A DNA stretch of 64,000 bases. Source: Pachyseris speciosa. Taxonomy: Eukaryota > Cnidaria > Anthozoa > Scleractinia > Pachyseridae. The translations under genes were made by a program, and so were the position numbers. The notes beneath the pieces were generated by a model. That model had not been told where the DNA came from, searched no databases, and saw nothing but the letters and a program-made list of their open reading frames with translations. Location: assembly GCA_016490735.1 (NCBI GenBank), contig JAEMWC010000003.1, forward strand, positions 1,947,501 to 2,011,500, written 5' to 3'. Shown here piece after piece: positions 32,970 through 43,639 of the stretch (position 1 is the stretch's first letter; every line of letters begins with the position of its first letter).

Positions 32970-33790
32970 CGTCATGTCCCTCATTTATTGCCATGTGTCC
33001 GAAACGAAATAAGGCAACAGTACTGGATTCTGCGCTGCTGTGCAACAGTACTTAAGATACAATATCAGTGCTCATATTGCAGAAGGCGAAGAGCAAAACC
33101 AGTAGCACCATTGTTGGCTGGCCTTCCCTCTGATAGTCTACAAGTTGCACTAGCATTCTTAAAAGTTGGAGTAGATTTCTTTGGTCCACTGAAAGTGAAG
33201 CATATCAGGAAGGAAGAAAAGAGATATGGTTGCCTCTTTGCTTGTCTCGTGACTAGAGGTATGCATTTGGAAATTGTGCACTCTTTTTCTATCGACCCCC
33301 CCATCATGTGTCTTCGACGGTTTGTAGCAAGGCGAGGTAAATCGACTGTCATCTACTCTGACAATGGAACAAACTTTGTGGGAGACAACCGTGAGTTACA
33401 GGAATGCCTTGCTGACTGAAATCAAGATAGAATTGTAGGCACTCTGAGTCAAGAAGGAAATCACATGGGGGAGTATGGGAGCATTTAGTGAGATCCTGTA
33501 AGAAAGCTCTTGATGCTGTTCTGCGGAATCAAGTCCTCACCGATGGAACATTAGTGACTGCTATAACCGAGTGGCTAGTCAACAGTCGTCCATTGACTTA
33601 AGTGAGCTCCGATGTAGATGATCCTGAAGCGTTAACTCTGCAGCATTTCTTTATTGGTAGAGCATCTCCTAACTTGCCACCTGGTATCTTTGCTGACAAG
33701 GAGATATCGAGTCAGAAGACTGACGTCGGGCACAAGTTATAGCAACTTACGTTTGGAATCGTTGGTTGCGTGAATATCTGCGTGGTTTGA
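32970..33790 (+). pseudogene. BEL/Pao retrotransposon integrase fragment
   Basis: The plus strand encodes a C-terminal pol fragment. QQYWILR, then QCSYCRRRRAKP (zinc-binding CxxC end), VGVDFFGPLKV (first catalytic Asp), KRYGCLFACLVTRGMHLEIV, FVARRGKSTVIYSDNGTNFVG (second Asp) and, after a TGA at 33418 and a frame change, GVWEHLVRSCKKALDAV (catalytic Glu). VNSRPLT, VSSDVDDPEALT and ASPNLPPGIFADKEIS follow. These are diagnostic of BEL/Pao integrases. Stops (for example after VNSRPLT) and frame changes make it dead. It breaks off at WLREYL, exactly where the A/T-rich 3' tail of the CR1-like LINE begins, so the LINE probably inserted into it. Confidence 0.85.
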
Positions 33791-33800
33791 TAATAATAAT

Positions 33801-33835
<35 letters not shown>

Positions 33836-34082
33836 TAATGACTTTATTAACAGCATTTCCACTAGGTGGCTCTTCATCCGTTAATATTTAACTAAAGTTA
33901 ATTACAATTAAAACAAACCTAGGAAAAACTCTGATAAAAACGCTAAGTAGTTTATATTTACACTGTTAAATGATAACAAAAAATTGCCTAAAAATAATAA
34001 TAAATAATAATAATAATAATAAATAAATAAATAAATAAAAAATTAAGAATAGTATATGTACAATTAATAATTGTGTCACTGC

Positions 34083-35933
34083 TTAAAGTTGCCCACACGA
34101 AAGATGTCTCTTCACACTACGGCAAACGGAGTTATACTCAGTTAAGTTTCTGATAGCTACAGGGAGCTTATTAAAAGTAGTTGCTGCCGAGTGCTGAAAA
34201 GTTCCCGACTCTCTCGGAATAGAAAGGACAGGCGCAATCGAAGATCTTAAGCTATAAGCACTGACCATGTGTAGATTTAATTTAAGATATTCAGGAAACG
34301 TTTCATCGTATAGCGACTTATGAGTTAACTTAAGTATATTTAGTTCAATGTTCTTATTCACTGGAAGCCAGTTCAACTTTGCAACGTCCTCCACTCCTGC
34401 GAACCTTCTTGTGACAAATCCAGCGCATGCATTTTGTAGTCTTTGGAGGCGCTTCATTTGAAATGCTGGGAGGGAGTGAAAAACAGAGCATGCATAGTTC
34501 ACTGTAGAGAGGGCCAAGCTCTCTGCCAGGTGTTTCCTCACGTGAAAAGGGGCTAGATTTTTAAGCCTGCGAAGTACTGACAATGTCCCGTATGATGAAC
34601 TTAACACATGATCTACATCCGTCTTCCAGGTCAAGTGCTGGTCCACGTGTACACCCAATAGCATTGTGCAAGAAATCCGTTTTAGTGGAGTGTCGCCACA
34701 AGCGATAGGGAGCTTTCGTTCTTCTAAACTGTGATATCGCGCCATCTGTGGGGTGGAAATAAGCATCCAGTTTGTCTTGGCGAAATTCAATGCCAGATTG
34801 CAACTCTTAGAATAGTCCCTCAGGATTGTAACTGCTTTATTTGTGCGATTTGCTGAAGAATCGTGATCACATGGTTTCGAGTGGATGTAAAACGTCGTAT
34901 CGTCAGCATATTGATAACAGTCACACTGTAGCTCACTCTGGAGGTCGGCGACATAGAGGTTGAAAAATAACCGGACCCAGAATTCAGCCTTGAGGAACTC
35001 CGAATTCCACTGTTGCCATATCGGACTTCTTGTCATCAATTTGCACCAGCTGTCTCCTATGAGTTAGATAATCAATCATCCACAGTAAAAAGTATTTCGA
35101 GAACCCTAAGCTGTGCATCTTAGAGATCACCGACCTAAATTGGACGGTATCAAAAGCCTTGCTATAATCTGCGCAGACCATCAGTGTTACCTCTCCTCTG
35201 CTTGATGCCCGTATTAGAGCGTCGCGGATCCCCAGTAGGACAGTAGTTGTTGAATCAACTTTCCGGAATCCTGATACTGTAGGACCGAGTAACGCTTCCT
35301 TATCAATGTAAATAATGAGCTGGTTGAGCACCAAGCGCTCGAACATCTTAGATAGTGTCGGTAGAATCGAGACCGGACGGTAATCAGCGTCAGACAAGGG
35401 TTCATCAACTTTAGGAATAGGAGAGATTCGTGCTATCTTCCAGACTTTGGAAAAACTTGATGTTGCAATACAGTGGTTGATTATATATGTTAAAGGACCT
35501 GATATATGTTCCTTAGCCAGTTTTACAAATTTCACCGGAATCTGATATGTACCAGTTGATGTATCAGAGCGAAGTTTATCAATTTCTCTCTCTCCACTTC
35601 CATTGGGGAGACACAGTGCAGGTTAAAGGGATGCGAGGTCCGAGGACACTCAGAAAAAGAGTTCACAAGGTCTATTAGATCTTATTTTTTATCCGGTTTG
35701 GTGCCTAGTGTTCTCTCGTTTGTATTTAAGAAGAACATGTTAAGTTTATCCGGGTCCGCCTAAAGAGGTTTGGGACTAGGGTGGAGGATACGATGTACTA
35801 CTCTCCACACATCCTTTGGTCGCTTGGATGAGAGAGCATTGATAACAAATAGCCGTTTAGACTTATTAATCACAGATTTAATCCTATTGCGTACAGCTCT
35901 AAAAGCAACCCAGGAGCTATCATCACTGTTCTC
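34083..35933 (-). pseudogene. LINE reverse transcriptase, frameshifted
   Basis: The RT starts in the linker after the TAG. Further stops follow (near 35762 and 35682), then a frameshift in a GAGAGAGAG run near 35590. The core is visible as FSKVWKIARISPIPK, DYRPVSILPTLSKMFERL, VCADYSKAFDTV (first catalytic Asp) and FGVPQG. A TGA and a frameshift follow near 34980, after which FNLYVADL and YQYADDTTFYI (catalytic YADD) continue in the frame 35039-34083. The C-terminal part (GVHVDQHLTWKTDVDHV, NYACSVFHSLPAFQMKRLQRLQNAC, FNKLPVAIRNL) is the typical jockey/CR1-type tail. Several independent lesions show it is inactive. Confidence 0.88.
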
Positions 35934-37142
35934 CTAATGAGCCTTGTGACGTAATTTATCTCGCACCGCTTGCAGGTTGCGTATCTCATCCAAGTTCATC
36001 CACGGTGCAGGTGGACGTGTCACTTTAATCCTTTTAAGGGTTGCGTGTCTGTCAATGCACTCGCCAAATAGCGTATTAAAGCCTTGCACCATATCGTCTG
36101 GTGAATCCAAGCTGTATACAACTGACAGAGGCAACTCGGCACAGTCCTTAACAAACTCTTCCGCATTTAAATTCTTCTCCAATCTAACCCATTTATACCG
36201 CGGCTGATAGCGAGGCACGCGCACATTAACGCACGCAAATATGCCCTCATGATCACTAATTGACCTCCCAGATATTACATCCGTGGCAGTAATACAACGG
36301 CAATGATTTGTAACAATGTGATCAATTAATGTCTTAGATGTTCGCGTAATACGAGTTGGCTCGGTCACGTGTTGATGACATCCAAAAGCATCAAGTATGG
36401 ACTGATACTGGTTTGTATAGCTATCCGAATGTTTCAACATATCGATGTTTGTATCGCCAATCAACAAGAGCAAACCGTCCCAGGAGACAGTAAGATGAGC
36501 CAACAATGTCTCAAAAGCGTCCAACCAATCCGACGGGCTCAATCCGATACGCTCCGATCTATAGATGACTCCGATCAGAGCCTTGCTATACTTATTACGT
36601 CCTGGAACTTCGATCCATAAGTGTTCCATCTCCGGTTGAAGTTGCTCGATATCCTTTCTCTGTTTAAATCGAAGAGAATCGCAGATGTAAGCCCCGACGC
36701 CGCCGCCTCGAGTACCTTCACGGTTTCGAAAGAGAGCTGTGTAGCCAGGCAGTGTAACATAGTCAAGAAGGGCTGGGTTATTCCGCAGCCAGGTTTCACT
36801 CATTGTAATAATATCCATCGGAAGTTGCGAGACTAGGACTTGAAACTCGTTGAAGGAGGAGACCATATTCTGGGTATTAAAATGCATTATGCTAAGGTCC
36901 TTAGGGTGTTTTCTTAAAATTTCCGAGATTTGCAGGCTGGTGATATCAAGGGCAGAGTCGTCCAACTCTTCAAGCGTATCAAGATATGGGCAGTTGAAAA
37001 ACGGTAGAACAGAAAGCAAACACTTAGGACATGTCCATGCAGAGGAGAAACCTTTCACTTTCAAATCGGTGCACTTCATATGCTGCTGACCAAAGCAAAC
37101 CTCACACGCGACGCTTTTTTGATTTTTCCTGATGGTTTTGTC
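35934..37142 (-). pseudogene. LINE zinc finger and AP endonuclease domain
   Basis: Open from the TGA at 37143 to a TAG at 35934. Counting from Met 37079, the endonuclease motifs are IMHFNTQNM (about residue 64), SETWL (94), GGGVGAYI (125), GVIYRS (170), GDTNID (208), LIDHIVTN (251) and SISDHEGI (273). The catalytic Asn, Glu, Asp and His of the exonuclease-endonuclease-phosphatase fold are all present, so the domain itself looks intact. The TAG ending it interrupts a frame that continues as ENSDDSSWVAFRAVRNRIKS, the usual linker to the reverse transcriptase. Confidence 0.85.
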
Positions 37143-37565
37143 TCAATTATCACATTTAAGGCCAACGGGTACCCTGTGTGCATTCCTAGAGGCCTTTTGT
37201 TTATTTCCAGCACTTTGCATTCCAGAGCCGCATTTCGCAGGACCAGGATTCAGTGAAATATCACCGGACTGGATTAAAACTTGATAAGAAGCCGTCGAGT
37301 TTGAATAGTATAAAATTCTTGCTTTGGATCTCTTTGTCTTCCGTTGTGTGTTAAAATTCCAGGGGTCAAAGATTTGTGTTACATTCACGGGCCATGGCGC
37401 TGAGAGCAATAGGGCATTGTTATTGCAATCAGATCCACTGTTAGTTGAAATTTGCATCTTGTCATCGAGAAACCAGTGCGTCGTCCAAGAGCTTTCCAAA
37501 AAACCTCCTTGTAGGCAAAGCAAAGCCTCGGTCAAGATGTAACTCAGTTCCTGAGATCCATCCAT
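37143..37565 (-). pseudogene. LINE ORF N-terminal part with 2A-like motif
   Basis: 140 codons from ATG 37565. The C-terminal half contains QVLIQSGDISLNPGP (residues 95-109; NPGP at 37250-37239). This resembles the 2A translational-recoding signal, whose core is D(V/I)ExNPGP; here the Glu is Ser. 2A-like sequences are known in APE-type LINEs of invertebrates. The frame then reads GLKCDN and a TGA at 37145-37143, and continues open in the same frame into a Cys-rich finger (SVACEVCFGQQHMKC, WTCPKC). The TGA falls where a Cys of the first CxxC pair is expected, so it is probably a single nonsense mutation in one long ORF. Confidence 0.7.
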
Positions 37566-37740
37566 CGGTTAGGAGCAGTCCATTGTGCTTAAAATTGAGA
37601 AAACAGCACAAGAATAGGAGCCAGAGGGGCAAGATTACGGACCTCTTGAATACACGCCCGACCCTCATTATGCATTACAAAAATCATTTCAGCGTCCTGT
37701 TGTAAAACTAGCCCTCCTAGAGGAGCGTTCCACTATTTAA

Positions 37741-38191
37741 CTCGGCCGAACATAGGGGAAGATGCTACCGCCAGAGAACCATCAGACTTAAGTTTGTTTT
37801 GTTTACGCTTTGACGACATTTCATGTAGTTTGGACATGACGTTTGTATTTTATTCGCACCCGGAACCAATGAAAGTGATTGATTTGGCGCGACTACCAGA
37901 ATTTTTCTTCCAAAAATTTCTGCCGCGCATTTAATTGTGTTCAACGTCATGTTATAGTCGAAAAAGGTACTTTTTGAAAATTCATAACTTGTTTTGTAAT
38001 CAAATGATTGAAAAGAAAATTGATGCCCTTTGAAAGCTTAGGACTCATAATCAGTACATAGTACATAATCAGTACCACCTTAATTTTTTGATAAATTCAA
38101 GTGGCTCTGAAACCCATGTACAGATGTTTTTAATGCTTTGCAGAAAGATGAATCTTCGTATACTGATTACAATTGAATAACAAAACAAGTG
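37741..38191. other. No gene recognised
   Basis: AT-rich. A short direct repeat CATAATCAGTAC at 38047-38075 is the only structure I see. Confidence 0.4.
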
Positions 38192-38835
38192 GGGTCATCC
38201 GACACGTCTTTGAGGCTCATAAAACCAAAATTAAGTGTGTTTCTAAGAGGCTGTACTGTTGCTAAGGTAACGTTTAATGTCAAAATATTGATCCCAACTT
38301 GTTGACAAATAATTGGCAAATTTTTTGATACCATGTTCAAGAAAACAAACGAAACATGTGTAGTATCGATCCATCAAAGAGTTGGTGTTTAAAAATAGCG
38401 AAACCATTTAGAGCCGCCTTAAGTCTAAAATTGATCCATCCTATCTCAACTGCGAAGTTTTAAAGAGATTGGATTTAAACATGTCATAAAATAAAACAAT
38501 GCAAAAATTGGAAGTAATCGTTAAGACACGAAAAAGTGTGGGCAGAGTGAATTCCCGCACACCATTTATTTCATCATGATTGTTAAATTTAAATTGCTAT
38601 TAGTAATTCACCGAGCTTAAGCAAGATCTCAATGAAACTTCGCACTTTGACTAAAAGCAGTGTTGTGAATCTATTTATGAAGCTGGTTTTTCATTTTGTC
38701 TCCACTGTGTAAAAATTTAAAGCTCACCGAAAAAACAAAGGGCATGTAGTACAAATAAATAATCTTATAGTAAAAATTAGAAACATATTCTTGGACTTGC
38801 CACGATTGTTAAAAAAAAAAAATTAAACCTACGAC
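38192..38835. repeat. Direct repeat D, copy 1
   Basis: About 640 bp starting at CATCCGACACGTCTTTGAG and including AGAGGCTGTACTGTTGCTA and GTGAATTCCCGCACACCAT. It recurs in the same direction at 43026-43639, about 4.84 kb away, with moderate divergence. No coding potential. Confidence 0.85.
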
Positions 38836-39450
38836 TATTTTACAATTTTAATTTTTTCAAAACCATGAACAAACATTTGTGGCGTGACCATCCGTTGCAT
38901 TGTTGTGGGATTCATTCTTTTTCAGCCGAAAAATTATTGAAAGAGTTTTTTTTCCTTGAAATAGAAGAAACCTTTCAAATACCAGCTTTAGATTTGTAAA
39001 GAATCAAGAAAATATATTTATATCCTCGCTCCCGTCCTTTTGGAGCCAGTGTTAGCCTAAGCTCCCCGATACGATTCATCTTTTCTTCAAAACTTTATTG
39101 AAACGTTCCACTAAGGCGTTCTCGGAAGTCTTAAAACGACAAAGTATTTTATGAATATCATAGAAAATGTAATTACAGAAGTAGCGAACTTACTTGGCTG
39201 AAAAAATCCAAGGAAAATTGTACTCGTGAAGCCGCACAGCACAAAAATTGAGCTTGAGATGCCCGATTTCCTGTATCCCAAGACGAGCGGCATAACTTGC
39301 TAAAACTGCGGGCAGAGGAACCGCGCGAATGCCTTTAAAATTCAAACTGTTATTAATAACTCACAGAATTTAAACAAGATCTCCATGAAACTGCGCACTT
39401 TGAATAAAAACAGTGTTTTGAGCCAATTTATGAAGTTGATTTCTTATTTA

Positions 39451-42400
39451 AAGAAATCTTCCTCTGTAGTGTGTTATTGCTTAATATCACGTAAAACAGG
39501 AAGACGATAAGAGAAGACAGTTGTGTCATAATGGAAAATAAATGGTACAACTGTATGTAAATATGTGACTTGAGACGGTGCTAATTAAAAGCATCATAGC
39601 TTAAGCAAGTCCCATACTTATAACTCAGTCTGGTTAGATAAATTAGGGTGACAATCAGACTCCATTAATGCGGCCGCTGAGGTAGCGAACGTATAAAAAA
39701 ATCCAAGGACAATTGTACTCTTGAAGCCCCACTACATAAAAATTGTGCCTGAAATGCGCGATCACCTGTATCTCAAGACATGCATTTTCATTCAATTATT
39801 TTTATTTCTGCTTTTCACGTTACCGCGTTACCACCAATAGCGTAGCTCCATCTTCTGTATATAAACCATACACAACCCACAATTCCACTTAAGCAAGTCC
39901 CATACTTGTAACTCAAAATCTAGTTAGATAAATAAGGGCGACAATTAGACTTTAAAGAGAGTAAAGAGTGTCAGGGACGCGTTCGAAAATAGGTATGATA
40001 TAGCTTTGGTGCCAATGTGTTTACTGAATGTGGTGCTATTTGATAGGGTCATAATTTATTAAAGCACCGATGTTTTCGAGAGTTATAAACAGAATAACGA
40101 TGAGAGAGGAAGACAAATCTGTCTCCCCCCCCCCCCCCAAAAGAGGAAATCATAACGCGGTATGTAAATACTTTAGACTATGCCAATAATAAAAAAAAGC
40201 GTCGTAACTATCTTGGAAAGTCCGATTAGATACATTTCTGCGTCCTAATCACTGGGTGAAATTTCTAGTCAATCTGTCTGTAAACAGACTAAACAGCGTC
40301 AGGCATGTTTCCAAAAATCAATATGAACTAGCTCGTTTTTTTTTTTTTTTTTGAGGTAAAATGTGTTTCCTGAAGGTGGTGAAGAAGAAACCTTTCAAAT
40401 ACCAGCTTTAGATTTGTAAAGAATCAAGAAAATATATTTATATCCTCGCTCCCGTCCTTTTGGAGCCAGTGTCAGCCTAAGCTCCCCGATACGATTCATC
40501 TTTTCTTCAAAACTTTATTGAAACGTTCCACTAAGGCGTTCTCGGATATCTTAAAACGACAAAGTATTTTATGAATATCATAGAAAGTGTAATTAAAGAA
40601 GTAGCGAACTTACTTGGCTAAAAAAATCCAATGAAAATTGTACTCGTGAAGCCGCACAGCACAAAAATTGTGCTTGAGATGCCGATCACCTGTATCCCTA
40701 GACGAGCGGCATAAGTATCTAATACTGCGGGCAGAGTAACCGACCGAACGCCTTTCAAGTTCAAACTGTTATTAATAACTCACCGAATTTAAACAAGATC
40801 TCCATGAAACTTCGCGCTTTGACCAAAAACAGTGTTTTGAATCAATTTATGAAGCTGATTTGTTATTTAGTCTCCACTAGGTGAACATTTAACGCTCAGC
40901 GAGAAAGAAGGGCATTTAGTGCGGCTAAATGTTCTTGTAGTGAAAATTAGACCAATTGTGGGACTTAAAAAATCGCCACGAATGGTACAAAATCGTGACA
41001 TCGTATTTAACCTGCGAATATTTTACAATACAAGTGACATATTTCGAAATGCGAATAACTTACGTTTTTTCTTCAAAACCATTAACAAACGTTTGTGGAG
41101 TGAGCATCCGTTTCATTGTTGGGGGCTTCATTCTTTTTAACCCGAGAAATTATAGAAGAAATTTTTTTCTTGAAATCGAAGAAACCATTTAAATGCCAAC
41201 TTTAGATTTGTAAAGAGTCACAAAAAATATATTTATATCCTCGCTGCCGTCCTTTTGAAGACAGTGTTAGTCTACACTCACCAATACGATTCATCTTTTC
41301 TTCGAAAATTTATTGAAACATTCTACTAAGGCGTTCTCGGCAGTCTTAAATCGATAAAGTACTTTATGAATATCATAACAAAGTTGTGACTACACAAGTA
41401 GCGAGCTTACTTGGCTGAAAAAAATCCAAGGAAGATTGAACTCGGAATTCCCCACAACATAAAAATTGTGCCAGAAATGTAGGATCACCTGAATCCTAAA
41501 ACGAGCGGCATAACTTGCTAAAACTTGGGGCAGAGTAACCGCCCGCACGCCTTTCAGTTTCAAACTGTTATTAATAACTCACCGAATTTAATCAAGATCT
41601 CCATGAAACTTCGCACTTTGACTAAAAATAGTGTTTTGAATCAATTGTTACTTAGTCTCCACTATGTGAAAATTTAACGCTCACCGACAAAGAAGGGCAT
41701 TTAGTGCGGTTAAATGATCTTATCATTCTGCGTTCTGTAACTAAAACGCGACGAAAGGAATCAAGAATACAAAAAGGGAAATGTGCGATGCTACAAATAT
41801 GAAAACGCTCTCACCAATTACGTTGCTTAAGGGTTGAGAAATCTACCCTTAAAGAAATCTTCCTCTGTAGTGTGTTATTGCTGAATAGCACGTAAAACAG
41901 GAAGACGATAAGAGAAGAAGACAGTTATGTAATAATGTAAAATAAATGGTCAAGCTTTATGCAAATATGTCACTCGAGACCGTGCTAATTAAAAGCATCA
42001 TAGCTTAAGCAAGTCCCATACTTATAACTCAGTCTGGTTAGATAAATTAGGGTGACAATCAGACTCCATTAAGGCGGCCTCTGAGGTGGCGAACTTACTT
42101 GGCTGTAAACATCCAAGGAAAATTGTACTCGTGAAGCCCCACGACATAAAAATTGTGCCTAAAATGCACGATCACCTGTATCTCAAGACAAGCATTTTCA
42201 TTCAATTATTTTTATTTCTGCTTTTCACGTTACCGCGTTGCCACCAATAGCGTAGCTCATCTTCTGTATATAAACCATACACAACCCACAATTCCACTTA
42301 AGCAAGTCCAATACTTATAACTCAAAATCTGATTAGATAAATAAGGGCGACAATTAGACTTTAAAAAGAGCAAAGACAGTCAGGAAGGCGTTCGAAAATA

Positions 42401-42783
42401 GATATAATATAGCTTTGGTGCCAATGTGTTTACTAAATGTGGTGCTATTGAGGGGGTCTTAATTTATTAAAGCACCGATGTTTTCGAGAGTTATAAACAG
42501 AAAGACGATGAGTGAAGAAGACAATTCTGTTCCCCCCCCCTCCCCAAAAAGGAAATCATAAAGAGGTATGTAAATATCTCACTTTAGACTACGCCAATAA
42601 TAAAAGCGTCATAACTATCTTGGAAAGTCCGATTAGATAAATTTGTGCGTCCTAATGACTGGGTGAAATTTCACGTCAATCTGTCTGTAAACAGACTAAA
42701 CAGCGCCAGGCATGTTTCCAAAAATAATTATGAACTAGCTCTTTTTTAGGTAAAATGTGTTTCCTGAAGGTGGTGCTATAAAA
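39451..42783. repeat. Direct repeat S, two copies of about 930 bp
   Basis: 39451-40383 and 41850-42783 match almost throughout, from AAAGAAATCTTCCTCTGTAG to TGTGTTTCCTGAAGGTGGTG, including a poly-C run (40124-40138 and 42530-42541). They lie 2.4 kb apart with two R copies between. Between 42590 and 42995 the end of S is itself tandemly duplicated (GGCCGGGTTCATAATTTA twice). Confidence 0.85.
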
Positions 42784-43025
42784 GGCCGGGTTCATAATTT
42801 AGTTAAGACCGTTTTCATGAGTTATCTTGGAAACTCGAAGTCCGATTAGATAAAATTCTGCGTCCTAATTATTGGGTTAAGTTTCACGTCAATCTGTCTG
42901 TAAATAGACTAAACAAAGTCAGGCATGTTTCCAAAAATCATTATGAACTAGCTTAGCTAAAATGTGTTTCCTGAAGGTGGTGCTATAAAAGGCCGGGTTC
43001 ATAATTTACCAAAGACCGCTTTCAT

Positions 43026-43639
43026 GAGTTATCCGACACGTCTTTGAGTTAAAGGTTCAAAAAGCCCAAATTAAGTGTGTTTCTAAGAGGCTGTACTGTT
43101 GCTATGGTAACGTTATATGTCAAAATATTGATCACAACTTGTTGACAAATAATTGGGAAATTGTTTGATACCATGTTCAAGAAAACAAACGAAAAACTGT
43201 GTAGTATCGATCCATCCAAGAGTTGGTGTTTAAAAAATAGCGAAACCATTTTGAGTTACCTAAAGTCTAAAATTGATCCATCCTATCTCAACTGCGGAGT
43301 TTAAAGGAGATTAGATTTAAACATGTTATATAATAAAACAATGCAAAAATTGGAAGTAATCATTAAGATACGAAAAAGTGCGGGCAGAGTGAATTCCCGC
43401 ACACCATCCATTTATTTTATTATTGTCAAATTGAAATTGATATTAGTAATTTACCGATTTTAAGGAAGATGTGAATGAAACTTCGCACTTTGACTAAAAG
43501 CAGTGTTGTGAATCTATTTATGAAGCTGATTTTTTATTTTGTCTCCACTATATGCAAATTTAACGCTTACCGAAAAAGCAGGGCATGTAGTGCAGCTAAA
43601 TGATGTTATAATCAAGATTAGAACCAGATTCTGGGACTT
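43026..43639. repeat. Direct repeat D, copy 2, interrupted by a LINE
   Basis: Matches 38192-38800. At its 3' end the repeat is split by the L1-like insertion and resumes at 46755-46767 with TTCTGGGACTTAAAATTGCC. Confidence 0.85.

Larger units (their letters stand above)
33787..37740 (-). mobile_element. CR1-like non-LTR retrotransposon, near full length, mutated
   Basis: The minus-strand element of about 4 kb reads 5' to 3' as untranslated leader, an ORF with 2A-like motif, zinc finger, AP-type endonuclease, reverse transcriptase and 3' untranslated region. The 3' end reads GAAATGCTGTTAATAAAGTC followed by a (ATT)n tail at 33787-33840; a second ATTT/ATT block sits at 34003-34045. Short microsatellite tails instead of poly(A) fit CR1/L2-type LINEs. 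The 5' limit near 37740 is a guess and no target duplication was found. Confidence 0.75.

Noticed and set aside
36369..37089. Plus-strand frames opposite the CR1-like endonuclease
   Set aside because: Antisense shadows; the minus strand carries recognisable catalytic motifs.
38192..43639. Modules D as LTRs of one retrotransposon of about 5 kb
   Set aside because: No gag or pol lies between them, ends do not read TG...CA, and other modules are also duplicated.
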